Shown piece by piece: positions 8,706 to 17,424 of a stretch of 64,000 bases of DNA (its first letter is position 1; each line of letters begins with the position of its first letter). The translations under genes were made by a program, and so were the position numbers. The stretch is from assembly GCF_046197865.1 (NCBI RefSeq), contig NZ_CP166990.1, positions 1,550,001 through 1,614,000 of the forward strand, read 5' to 3'. A model generated the notes under the pieces. That model did not search any database and was not told the DNA's origin. It saw nothing but the letters and a program-made list of their open reading frames with translations. This stretch comes from JAHKLT01 sp046197865. GTDB taxonomy: Archaea; Methanobacteriota; Methanobacteria; Methanobacteriales; Methanobacteriaceae.

Positions 8706-9545
8706 TTACTTCATTTTATCTAATCTTTCTACAAACCATTTTTCTTTTCCAGGATTCTTTTTAGATAATAAATCAATAGCTTGATTTAAAATTCTCATTT
8801 CATTATCTGTATCTCGTTTTTTACGATAAATAATAGCTAATCTTTTATATGGAACATCTTTATTTGATTCTTTTTTTACATGTTCTTCATAATCTTTAAT
8901 AGCTTCATCGATATTTTCTTTTTCTAAATCTTTAATATCTTTTAAAGGCTTTCCAGTATTTTTAGATACTACTTCTCCTTTCATGGATTTTTCAGCCTTT
9001 TTAATAGCTTTATTACATGATTTTTTAAAGTCTTTATCTTTTTCTTGGCGTCTTGCTTTTTTAATAAGAGCTAATGATTCTTCAGTTGCAATATCTCCTA
9101 ATGCATAAACAGTAGCTAATCTAACACCCCAATCATCATCCCCAATACCTTGAGCTAAAACATCTATTTTATCTTCAGCTTTAAGTTCGCCTAATGTACG
9201 TACAGCTACTTTACGAACTCCAAAATCATCATCTGTTACTGCTTCTGAAAACAAATCAATTATTCTAGGGTTTCCAGTTTCTTTTAATGCATGTGCTAAA
9301 AGTCTTTTGTTTTGACCTGTTTCTGTTTCAAATTTGGCGATTAATTTATCCATTGCAATATCACCCATATTTCCCAAGATTTTTCCAGCTTGAAATCTAA
9401 TTGGGGCACTTTCATCTGTTGTAGCTTCGATTAATGGACCAATAGCTATTTCATCATTAGTTCCTTCTAATGCATTAATAGCTTCTTTTCTTACTTTAAC
9501 ATCATCATTTTTAAGATTTTTAATTGCTTCTTCTATTGTAACCAT
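8706..9545 (-). CDS. HEAT-repeat protein
   Basis: 279-residue soluble protein. Residues 1-170 are tandem HEAT-like helical repeats (for example DVRKEAINALEG, APIRFQAGKILGNMG, FGVRKVAVRTLGEL, WGVRLATVYALGDI), typical of PBS lyase-type scaffolds. The C-terminal third is a charged helical region. Such proteins bind other proteins or modify cofactors; the partner cannot be told. The frame extends further upstream to 9617 but that would overlap the preceding gene. The ATG at 9545 follows AGTGATATT and lies four bases after the GyrI-like stop, so the two form an operon. Confidence 0.78.
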   Translation of the reverse strand: MVTIEEAIKNLKNDDVKVRKEAINALEGTNDEIAIGPLIEATTDESAPIRFQAGKILGNMGDIAMDKLIAKFETETGQNKRLLAHALKETGNPRIIDLFSEAVTDDDFGVRKVAVRTLGELKAEDKIDVLAQGIGDDDWGVRLATVYALGDIATEESLALIKKARRQEKDKDFKKSCNKAIKKAEKSMKGEVVSKNTGKPLKDIKDLEKENIDEAIKDYEEHVKKESNKDVPYKRLAIIYRKKRDTDNEMRILNQAIDLLSKKNPGKEKWFVERLDKMK

Positions 9546-9549
9546 AATA

Positions 9550-10164
9550 TCACTCTTTTTTAATAGGTTGGCGTATAATTGTTTTAAGTTTTTCTGGATT
9601 TGCACGTCTAATATCACTTAAATAAATTTCATGATGCAATCCATTGAAAGAATAATCATTGTTTTCAATTTCATTATGTAATTTTGAAACTGTTGGGCCT
9701 TCATCTTTAAAAGGGCCAATGTGCATTATTTGAGCTGATAATCCTTCATTTAATTTAATAAAATTTAAGACATCAATTGAATTTAAATCTTTCTTTTGTT
9801 GAACTTCATCAATTGCCATTTTAATATGTTCTTCATCAACAAAGTCAGGTTGCATCACTAAACTATTCCATTTCCAATTAGATTTATTTCCAGTTAAATA
9901 GTCATCCATATTATCTGCATACCATAATCCTTCTAAAGGCATTACAACATAATCTTTATTAAATTCTTTTTTCATAATAAACTTTGTTTTAAAAGAAACA
10001 CTCATCAATGCTTCAATTGCATCTCGATATTCTTTTGATGTATTTGGATCACCTTTACCTTCAATTGATAAATATTTCATCTTAGGAACATCAACAAAAG
10101 AAACTTTATCCTTTTTAGCAGAATAAAATTCTTTAAATTCTTTTTTAAAATCAGTTTTAGACAT
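9550..10164 (-). CDS. GyrI-like small-molecule-binding domain protein
   Basis: 204-residue stand-alone GyrI-like (SOUL/GyrI superfamily) protein. It shows the usual family segments VPKMKYLSIEGKGDPN near residue 26, PLEGLWY in the middle, and Q-I-M-H-I-G-P-F near residue 145 with the following G-x-H-H-E-I-Y-L-S-D-x-R-R near the end. This group binds small hydrophobic or cationic molecules and some members hydrolyse cyclopropanoids. The start follows GGTG spaced five bases from the ATG. It is followed four bases later by the HEAT gene. Confidence 0.82.
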   Translation of the reverse strand: MSKTDFKKEFKEFYSAKKDKVSFVDVPKMKYLSIEGKGDPNTSKEYRDAIEALMSVSFKTKFIMKKEFNKDYVVMPLEGLWYADNMDDYLTGNKSNWKWNSLVMQPDFVDEEHIKMAIDEVQQKKDLNSIDVLNFIKLNEGLSAQIMHIGPFKDEGPTVSKLHNEIENNDYSFNGLHHEIYLSDIRRANPEKLKTIIRQPIKKE

Positions 10165-10242
10165 GAAAACACCAAAAATTAATATATTAATTTATATTTT
10201 AATCATTTAAATATTTTATAAAAAAAAGAAAAAGTAGTTGTA

Positions 10243-10665
10243 TTAATGTACAACCAAAACAGAACATTTTGCTTTTGTTGTTACATTATCTGCAACACTA
10301 CCTAAAATAAGTTTATCAAAACTTGATTTACCAGTACTACCAATAACAATTAAATCAATTTCACCCTTATCAGAAGTATCTAATATTTCTTGAGCAGGAT
10401 TTCCTTTAGCAATTTTAGGGGTCATTTTTACATTACCAGTATCCATAGCATAAATTTCATCTATTATTCTATCAGCTTCTTTTTTCATTAAATCTTCTAT
10501 TTCAGATATAGCTTCTCCAACAGATGCTTCAATAAATGGATTGGTTTCAACTGTAGTCATTACAATGATTTCTGCTCCCATACTATCAGCAACAAATAAA
10601 GCTTCTTTTGCTGCTTTTTTAGCTATTTCTGATCCATCTATTGGTAATAAAATTTTTTTATACAT
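10243..10665 (-). CDS. Universal stress protein (UspA family)
   Basis: 140-residue single-domain Usp. The N-terminal ILLPIDGS strand and the ATP-binding motif G-S-T-G-K-S-S with the following G-S-V-A-D-N-V near residue 125 are both present, so nucleotide binding is likely. These proteins dimerise and act in stress responses. The ATG is preceded by AGGTGTGAAAA, a good match to the anti-Shine-Dalgarno. Single gene, divergent from the adhesin, with about 210 bases between them holding both promoters. Confidence 0.9.
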   Translation of the reverse strand: MYKKILLPIDGSEIAKKAAKEALFVADSMGAEIIVMTTVETNPFIEASVGEAISEIEDLMKKEADRIIDEIYAMDTGNVKMTPKIAKGNPAQEILDTSDKGEIDLIVIGSTGKSSFDKLILGSVADNVTTKAKCSVLVVH

Positions 10666-10875
10666 TTTTCACACCTAAAAAAATTAAATATTCTTTATTA
10701 ATTATATGTTTATTAGTTTAACTACATATATTTTGGGATTTAAATAGCAAATAATTTATTATAGTATTTTTATAATTGAAAATGTGTTTATTTGAATGAA
10801 TTTTTAAAAGAATAATTTTATATCTTATTATATTCAAAAATAAGATTAATGTGTAAATATGGAGGTTTATTTTAA

Positions 10876-13800
10876 ATGTTTAAAAATAAAATTTTTATAT
10901 TTTTTTTGGTTTTAGTTTTTTCTGTAGGTTTAGTTTCAGCAGAAGAAATTAGTGATATAGGAGAATTGGATTCATTTGATTTTTATTCTGATGATCTTGA
11001 AATTAATGATGAAATGAAGACATATTCTGTTGCTGGTAATTTTACTTGTTTAGAACAAGAAATAATTAGTAAAGAAGTAGTTGATCTTGAAGGTAAAACA
11101 ATTTTATATAATGATACAGGAAAATATGCTAATGGTATAAGTATTAATAAGACTGTTACTATTAGAAATGGTGTTATTGATGGAAACAATGAAGTAAGAA
11201 TTTTCAATATTGTAAGTGGTGGTAATTTAATTTTAGAAAACATAACACTACAAAACGGACACACAAATAGTAATGGTGGAGCAATCAACAATAATGGTAA
11301 TGTTACTATAAGTAATTCTACACTAAATAACAACAAAGCAAACAGTCATGGTGGAGCAATCTACAATAATGGTGGTAGTGATTTTAATATAAGTAATTCT
11401 ACATTAAATAACAACAACGCAACACTTGATGGTGGAGCAATCTACAATAATGGTAATGTTACTATAAGTAATTCTACACTAAATAACAACATCGCAAACT
11501 ATTATGGTGGAGCAATCAACAATAATGGTAATGTTACTATAAGTAATTCTACATTAAATAACAACACCGCAAACTGGTATGGTGGAGCAATCAACAATAA
11601 TGGTAATGTTACTATAAGTAATTCTACATTAAATAACAACAAAGCAAATATGGGTGGAGCAATCTTCAATAGTGGTGGTGATTTTACTATAAGTAATTCT
11701 ACATTAAATAACAACACCGCAAACGAATGGGGTGGAGCAATCGTCAATAGTGGTGATTTTACTATAAGTAATTCTACATTAAATAACAACAAAGCAAACA
11801 GTAATGGTGGAGCAATCTACAATAATGGTAATGATTTTAATATAAGTAATTCTACATTAAATAACAACAACGCAAACAGTCATGGTGGAGCAATCTACAA
11901 TAATGGTGGTAATAATTTTAATATAAGTAATTCTACATTAAATAACAACAAAGCAAACAGTAATGGTGGAGCAATCATCAATACTGGTGGTGTTTTTACT
12001 ATAAGTAATTCTACATTAAATAACAACACCGCAAGTAGTGGTGGAGCAATCTACAATAATGGTAATGATTTTACTATAAGTAATTCTACATTAAATAACA
12101 ACAAAGCAAACTGGTATGGTGGAGCAATCTACAATAATGGTAATGATTTTAATATAAGTAATTCTACATTAAATAACAACAACGCAAGCGGTTGGGGTGG
12201 AGCAATCTACAATAATGGTAATGATTTTAATATAAGTAATTCTACATTAAATAACAACAACGCAAGTAGTGGTGGAGCAATCTTCAATAATTATGGTGGT
12301 GATTTTACTATAAGTAATTCTACATTAAATAACAACAAAGCAAATATGGGTGGAGCAATCTTCAATAGTGGTGGTGATTTTAGTATTAGTAATTCTACAT
12401 TAAATAACAACACCGCAAACGAATGGGGTGGAGCAATCTTCAATAGTGGTGATTTTACTATAAGTAATTCTACATTAAATAACAACAAAGCAAATATGGG
12501 TGGAGCAATCTTCAATAGTGGTGGTGATTTTACTATAAGTAATTCTACATTAAATAACAACACCGCAAACGAATGGGGTGGAGCAATCGTCAATAGTGGT
12601 GATTTTACTATAAGTAATTCTACATTAAATAACAACACCGCAAACGAATGGGGTGGAGCAATCTACAATAATGGTAATGATTTTAATATAAGTAATTCTA
12701 CATTAAATAACAACAACGCAAGTAGTGGTGGAGCAATCTACAATAGTGGTATTTTGCTTGTGAGTGATTCTTTATTAAATAATTCAAGATATAATAATCA
12801 TCTTATTTATAATGATCAAGGTGCTACTTTGTCATTAAAGAATAATACTATGTTTAATGATTATTCAGAACAAATATATAATAATGGTACAATAAATACT
12901 AAAATTTATTTGATTATTTTAGGTAATGATACTTATTACGGTGTTCCTGGTGGAGATGTTCTTTTAGATGCTTTTTTAACTGATGATAATGGTAATGTTA
13001 TTGTAGGTCAAAATATCACTTTATTTAATAACACTATTTTCAATGTTAATTTAACAGATTTTGAAGATGGATTATACACTAAAAATATCACATCACCAAA
13101 TATTGGAAAATATCTAATTAATGGTACTTATATTGGTGGAACTAATATAACTGTGCAAACTGCTTTATTAGTTGTGAAAAATAATGCTGCTTTTAATTTA
13201 AATGAAAGTAATATGATTTATAATGAAAATCAAACAATAAAAATTATTACTAATGTTACTGGTAATATTACAATTTATTACAATGGTAAAAATCAAACAC
13301 TAAATATTACAAATGGTGAAGTAATTTTCACAGACTTAAATCTACCTGCAGGGGAAAATAATATTACTATATTTTATTCTGGTGATGATAATTATTATTC
13401 TAAAACTTTTAATACTACAGTTAGTGTTTTAAAGTCTAATAAAACAGATATTAATGTCACTAATCCTAATATTGTTTCTAGTGAAAATCAAACCATTACT
13501 GTAACAATTGCTCCTAATGCTACAGGTAATATGACTTTAACAATTAATAATAAAAATTACACAAATGAAATAATCAACGGCACAGTATCCTTTAATGTTA
13601 CTGATTTAAATCCAGATAATTACACTGCAATCATCACATATCCAGGTGATAGTAATTATAATGGTTTTAATAAAACATTGAATATTACAATAGCTAAAAC
13701 TAATGCATTATTAGATGCAAATGATACTTTTTTATTTTATAGAAATGGTACACAGTATATTGCTGTTTTAAAAGATTCTAATAATAATCCTATTGTTGGT

Positions 13801-14475
13801 GTGCTTATACAGATTACTATTAATGGTGTAACTTATAATAGGACTACCAATAGTTATGGAAAAGTTTTCTTAAACATTAATTTAAGACCTAATACTTACA
13901 ATGTCACAGCAACATTTAATGGTTCAAGTAAATACTTTAATACATCAATCAATAACTTTGTTGTTGTTAATTCTACATTACTAGCTGATGATCTTACTAA
14001 ATATTTCCGTAATGGATCACAATACACGGTTGAAGTTTTAGATAAAAAAGGTAAACCAATAAACAATACCCTTGTTGAATTTAATATTAATGGTGTATTT
14101 TATAATAGAACAAGCAATGAAAATGGTATAGCTACTTTAAATATTAATTTAGATCCTAATACTTATATTATAACAGTAAAATGCAATGATTTAGAAATAA
14201 GTAATAATATTAAAGTTTTACCAATTCTAATAGGTGAAAACTTAAATAAAACATTTGGAGATAATGACACATACAATGTTGAAGTATTAGATGATAAAGG
14301 AAATAAAGTAATTAACCAAACAATACAAATCAACATCAACGGAATAATATACAATAGAACCTCAGATAATAATGGAATTGTAAAATTAAACATAAATTTA
14401 GATCCAGGATCATACATAGCTACAGCATCTTGGAAAGACTTCCATACAAGCAACATAATAACTGTAAACAAATAG
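10876..14475 (+). CDS. Adhesin-like surface protein with beta-helix repeats and Ig-like domains
   Basis: 1,199-residue secreted protein. A signal peptide covers about residues 1-22 (hydrophobic core, cut after VSA). Residues 130-650 are a right-handed beta-helix built from 19 repeats of about 21-26 residues, each with G-G-A-I-(Y/F/I)-N and I-S-N-S-T-L-N-N-N. Residues 660-1199 are about five Ig-like modules, the last three sharing Y-N-R-T plus N-G and L-N-I-N-L. There are many N-glycosylation sequons. No C-terminal membrane helix or cell-wall anchor is visible, so it may be released or bind pseudomurein non-covalently. It has a GGAGG start signal and is monocistronic. Likely role: host, partner or surface adhesion, inferred from the family. 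Confidence 0.85.
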   Translation: MFKNKIFIFFLVLVFSVGLVSAEEISDIGELDSFDFYSDDLEINDEMKTYSVAGNFTCLEQEIISKEVVDLEGKTILYNDTGKYANGISINKTVTIRNGVIDGNNEVRIFNIVSGGNLILENITLQNGHTNSNGGAINNNGNVTISNSTLNNNKANSHGGAIYNNGGSDFNISNSTLNNNNATLDGGAIYNNGNVTISNSTLNNNIANYYGGAINNNGNVTISNSTLNNNTANWYGGAINNNGNVTISNSTLNNNKANMGGAIFNSGGDFTISNSTLNNNTANEWGGAIVNSGDFTISNSTLNNNKANSNGGAIYNNGNDFNISNSTLNNNNANSHGGAIYNNGGNNFNISNSTLNNNKANSNGGAIINTGGVFTISNSTLNNNTASSGGAIYNNGNDFTISNSTLNNNKANWYGGAIYNNGNDFNISNSTLNNNNASGWGGAIYNNGNDFNISNSTLNNNNASSGGAIFNNYGGDFTISNSTLNNNKANMGGAIFNSGGDFSISNSTLNNNTANEWGGAIFNSGDFTISNSTLNNNKANMGGAIFNSGGDFTISNSTLNNNTANEWGGAIVNSGDFTISNSTLNNNTANEWGGAIYNNGNDFNISNSTLNNNNASSGGAIYNSGILLVSDSLLNNSRYNNHLIYNDQGATLSLKNNTMFNDYSEQIYNNGTINTKIYLIILGNDTYYGVPGGDVLLDAFLTDDNGNVIVGQNITLFNNTIFNVNLTDFEDGLYTKNITSPNIGKYLINGTYIGGTNITVQTALLVVKNNAAFNLNESNMIYNENQTIKIITNVTGNITIYYNGKNQTLNITNGEVIFTDLNLPAGENNITIFYSGDDNYYSKTFNTTVSVLKSNKTDINVTNPNIVSSENQTITVTIAPNATGNMTLTINNKNYTNEIINGTVSFNVTDLNPDNYTAIITYPGDSNYNGFNKTLNITIAKTNALLDANDTFLFYRNGTQYIAVLKDSNNNPIVGVLIQITINGVTYNRTTNSYGKVFLNINLRPNTYNVTATFNGSSKYFNTSINNFVVVNSTLLADDLTKYFRNGSQYTVEVLDKKGKPINNTLVEFNINGVFYNRTSNENGIATLNINLDPNTYIITVKCNDLEISNNIKVLPILIGENLNKTFGDNDTYNVEVLDDKGNKVINQTIQININGIIYNRTSDNNGIVKLNINLDPGSYIATASWKDFHTSNIITVNK
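11260..12760 (+). repeat. Tandem DNA repeat block inside the adhesin gene
   Basis: About 19 units of 63-78 bases with near-identical cores (AGTAATTCTACATTAAATAA and GGTGGAGCAATC). Larger blocks are also duplicated: roughly 155 bases at 11636-11790 recur without visible change at 12478-12632, and a third slightly altered copy starts near 12328. This is evidence of recent slippage or gene conversion that changes repeat number in frame. Confidence 0.9.
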
Positions 14476-14512
14476 TGGAAGAACACACATTCCACAACCT
14501 TTTCTTTTTTTA
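14475..14512 (+). terminator. Hairpin and T-run terminator after the adhesin
   Basis: GTGGAA at 14475-14480 pairs with TTCCAC at 14490-14495, followed within a few bases by a run of T interrupted once by C. It begins at the adhesin stop codon and fits an intrinsic archaeal terminator. Confidence 0.65.
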
Positions 14513-14591
14513 GATTTTTGATGAAATTTTAAAGTTAATATTTGCTTTAAAATAATATATTATTAAATAAATATTAATCTAGTGAAACAAT

Positions 14592-15653
14592 ATGAATAAT
14601 TTAAAATCTTTAAGTCATTATAATGAAGTTGCATCTAATAAAATATTATCTTTTTCAAAGAAATCATCGTTTATTCCATCAAACTTTCATGAAAACATAG
14701 GTAATAAATGGGCAGAACATGAAGATATTTTAAAAAATTTTAAAAATAAAAAAATTGAAAAAATTGAATATTCATTTCTTGATTTAAAAATCGAAATAGC
14801 TGATAAAATTTTAGAACATTGCATATTATGTGAAAAAAGATGTAATATTAATAGAAATTTTAAAAAAGGAGATTGTGGAATTATAAAGCCAAGAATAGCT
14901 TCTGAATTTTTTAATTCAAATGAAGAAATAATTTTAAATGAAAATTACACATGCAATCAAAATAAACTATGTTCTACTGGTTGGAGTGAAGAATATCCAT
15001 TAGCACCAAGTCACAGAATGTTATTTGCAGGATGTAATATGGACTGTGCTTTCTGTCAAAATCATGATATAAGTAATAATCCTAAAAATGGAAAATTTGT
15101 TGAAATTAGTGACTTAGCTTTAAAAATAGATATAGCTAGAAAAAATGGTTCTAAAAACATTAATTTTATTGGAGGAGAACCAAGTCTTAATTTAGCTTAT
15201 ATTTTAAAAGTTATGAGAATAACTAAAGAAAATATTCCAGTTGTATTAAATACAAATATGTATATGAGTATAGAATCTATGAACTTATTAAATGGTTTTA
15301 TAGATTTATATCTTACAGATTTTAAATTTGGAAACAATCAATGCGCATCACGACTTTCAGGCGTTAATAATTATATGGAAATTATTGGACGTAATCATAA
15401 AATAGCTATTAATTCTGGAAGCATGATAATTCGCCATTTAGTATTACCCAATCACATAGAATGCTGTTCTATTCCAATAATTGATTGGATTTATGAAAAT
15501 TTAGGAACAAATGTAGCATTAAATATTATGGGAAATTATACTCCTCTTAATGAATCTTTAAAATATGAAGATATTTCAAAACCAATAACAAGTTGTGAAA
15601 CATCAAAAGTAATTAATTATGCAAAAGATTTAGGATTTGAAATTATATCTTAA
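14592..15653 (+). CDS. Radical SAM protein, PflX-like
   Basis: 353-residue radical SAM enzyme. The cluster motif C-N-M-D-C-A-F-C is at residues 148-155. N-terminal to it is a Cys-rich region (C-I-L-C-E-K-R-C-N-I-N-R and C-G near residues 77-95) typical of the PflX (COG1313) group, followed by the G-G-E-P-S-L segment that binds SAM. The substrate of this group is unknown; similarity to pyruvate formate-lyase activases is only in the core. It appears to be a single gene with a TATA-like region just upstream and no strong Shine-Dalgarno motif. Confidence 0.8.
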   Translation: MNNLKSLSHYNEVASNKILSFSKKSSFIPSNFHENIGNKWAEHEDILKNFKNKKIEKIEYSFLDLKIEIADKILEHCILCEKRCNINRNFKKGDCGIIKPRIASEFFNSNEEIILNENYTCNQNKLCSTGWSEEYPLAPSHRMLFAGCNMDCAFCQNHDISNNPKNGKFVEISDLALKIDIARKNGSKNINFIGGEPSLNLAYILKVMRITKENIPVVLNTNMYMSIESMNLLNGFIDLYLTDFKFGNNQCASRLSGVNNYMEIIGRNHKIAINSGSMIIRHLVLPNHIECCSIPIIDWIYENLGTNVALNIMGNYTPLNESLKYEDISKPITSCETSKVINYAKDLGFEIIS

Positions 15654-15764
15654 ATGAATTTTTGTGTTTTTACAGATTAATGCACAATAAGATTATTTAT
15701 CATACTTTACATAATTATAAATAAGGAGGATAGTTAAAATTTAAAGTTTTAACTATATCGAATA

Positions 15765-16187
15765 ATGTTTAATTTAGAATTTTGGCTCATCTTAGCAGTA
15801 TTATTTATTTTAGGAGAATTATTAACTGGAACATTTTTTTTATTATCATTAGGAGTAGGTTCTGCTGCTGCAGGACTTGTAAATTACCTAGATTTTGATT
15901 ATAGAATCCAATTATTAGCATTTGTAGTAGTTAGTTTAATTTGTATTATAGCTTCAAAGCCACTAGCTAATAAATTAACAAAAAATTCCCCTAATAAAAA
16001 ATCAAACTCTGATCGTTTGATTGGAAAAGAAGTTTTGGTAACCGAAGAAATAGATAAGGAGAAATTAGGATTAGTGAAACATTCAGGAGATGTTTGGAAA
16101 GCTAAATCTAATGATAATCTTTCTGTTGGTGAAGAAGCAATAGTTGAAGGCATAGATGGAGTTAAATTAATTGTTAAGAAAAAATAA
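15765..16187 (+). CDS. NfeD-family membrane protein
   Basis: 140 residues: two or three hydrophobic helices in the first 70 residues, then a soluble OB-fold domain (LIGKEVLVTEEI ... GDVWKAKS ... GVKLIVKK) characteristic of short NfeD proteins. These act with a stomatin-type protein in membrane microdomains or quality control. The stomatin gene follows after 30 bases, which is the classic pair and supports the call. An upstream AGGAGG at 15724 is too far from the ATG to be its ribosome site, so the start is less certain than the frame. Confidence 0.87.
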   Translation: MFNLEFWLILAVLFILGELLTGTFFLLSLGVGSAAAGLVNYLDFDYRIQLLAFVVVSLICIIASKPLANKLTKNSPNKKSNSDRLIGKEVLVTEEIDKEKLGLVKHSGDVWKAKSNDNLSVGEEAIVEGIDGVKLIVKKK

Positions 16188-16217
16188 AATTCTAAAACAA
16201 AATTAAGAGGTAAAAAC

Positions 16218-17159
16218 ATGAATGGATTATTAATAGTAATTATAATAGTCATAATAGCTGTAATCGCTTTTACATCAATTAAGATTTTAAGACCATATGA
16301 AAAAGGAGTTGTAGAAAGATTTGGTAAATATCAAAGAACTGTTGAAAGTGGATTAATATTTATATTTCCTTTTATTGAAACAATTACAAAAGTAGACTTA
16401 AGAGAAGAAGTTGTAGATGTACCACCACAAGAGGTTATTACAAAAGATAATACTGTTGTTATAGTTGATTGTGTTATTTTTTATGAGGTAACAGACCCTT
16501 TTAATGCAGTTTATAATGTTGTAAATTTCTACCAAGCTATAACTAAATTAGCACAAACTAATTTAAGAAATATTATCGGAGATTTAGAACTTGATCAAAC
16601 ATTAACATCAAGAGAAATGATCAATACACAACTTAGAGAAGTATTAGATGAAGCAACAGATAAATGGGGAACTCGTGTTGTTAGAGTTGAAATTCAAAGA
16701 ATTGAACCTCCAACAGATATTGTAGAAGCTATGAGTAAACAGATGAAAGCTGAAAGAATGAAAAGAGCAGCTATTTTAGAAGCAGAAGGATATAAACAAT
16801 CTGAAATTAAAAAAGCTGAAGGTGATAAACAAGCATCAATTTTAGAAGCAGAAGGTAAAGCAGAAGCTATTAAAAGAGTTGCAGATGCAGATCAATACCA
16901 AGAAATAGCTGTTGCAGAAGGAGAAGCTAAAGCTATTAAAAATGTTTATAGTGCTATTCATGAAGGAAATCCTACAAATGACTTATTAGCTATTAAGTAT
17001 TTAGAATCTTTAGAAAAAATAGCTGATGGTAATTCTACTAAAATATTCCTACCTTCAGAAATGTCTGGAATATTAGGATCTATTGGTGGAATTGCAGAAT
17101 TATTTAAAGATGATGATTTAAAAGAAAAAATCAACAATATTAATGATAACAATGAATAA
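16218..17159 (+). CDS. SPFH/band 7 stomatin-like protein (slipin)
   Basis: 313 residues. One N-terminal transmembrane helix (about residues 3-22), then the SPFH domain starting at the IKILRPYEKGVVERFGKY segment, a long Ala/Glu/Lys-rich coiled coil at about residues 175-245, and a C-terminal oligomerisation region. It scaffolds membrane microdomains and is partnered by NfeD, encoded just upstream. AAGAGG lies nine bases before the ATG. The end overlaps the TfoX-C gene by 8 bases. Confidence 0.92.
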   Translation: MNGLLIVIIIVIIAVIAFTSIKILRPYEKGVVERFGKYQRTVESGLIFIFPFIETITKVDLREEVVDVPPQEVITKDNTVVIVDCVIFYEVTDPFNAVYNVVNFYQAITKLAQTNLRNIIGDLELDQTLTSREMINTQLREVLDEATDKWGTRVVRVEIQRIEPPTDIVEAMSKQMKAERMKRAAILEAEGYKQSEIKKAEGDKQASILEAEGKAEAIKRVADADQYQEIAVAEGEAKAIKNVYSAIHEGNPTNDLLAIKYLESLEKIADGNSTKIFLPSEMSGILGSIGGIAELFKDDDLKEKINNINDNNE

Positions 17160-17406
17160 ACTCTCTAAACTTCCAAATATTGGAAAGATTGCAGAAAAAC
17201 AACTAAATGATGTTGGAATTTTAACTAAAGAAGATTTAAAAGAAATAGGTTCTAAAGAAGCTTGGTTAAAAATTAAAGAAGTTGATAATACTGCATGTCT
17301 TTCTAAATTATGTGCTCTTGAAGGAGCTATTCAAAATATTAGATGGTTTGATTTATCCAAAAAAGATAAAGAAAATTTAAAAAATTTTTATAATAATTAT
17401 AAATAA
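17152..17406 (+). CDS. TfoX C-terminal-domain-like small protein
   Basis: About 84 residues matching a stand-alone TfoX_C domain: LPNIGKIAEKQLNDVGI (helix-hairpin-helix-like), then LKEIGSKEAWLKIKE, C-x-x-K-L-C-A-L-E-G-A and R-W-F-D-L. Function in archaea is unknown; in bacteria the domain is linked to competence regulators. The frame opens at an ATG at 17143; the second ATG at 17152 is equally possible. It overlaps the stomatin gene by 8 bases and is followed 18 bases later by the Lhr helicase gene, so all are probably in one transcript. Confidence 0.78.
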   Translation: MNKLSKLPNIGKIAEKQLNDVGILTKEDLKEIGSKEAWLKIKEVDNTACLSKLCALEGAIQNIRWFDLSKKDKENLKNFYNNYK

Positions 17407-17424
17407 TCTTTTAAAAAAGATAAG

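Noticed and set aside
10983..12638. Minus-strand frames of about 96-117 codons inside the adhesin gene.
   Set aside because: They are mirror frames of the repeated coding sequence, with the same repeat period; the plus-strand protein has a signal peptide and ribosome site.
11260..12760. Possible CRISPR array because of regular repeats of 63-78 bases.
   Set aside because: The repeats are in-frame coding units of one protein; spacing parts are also similar to each other, not unique spacers.
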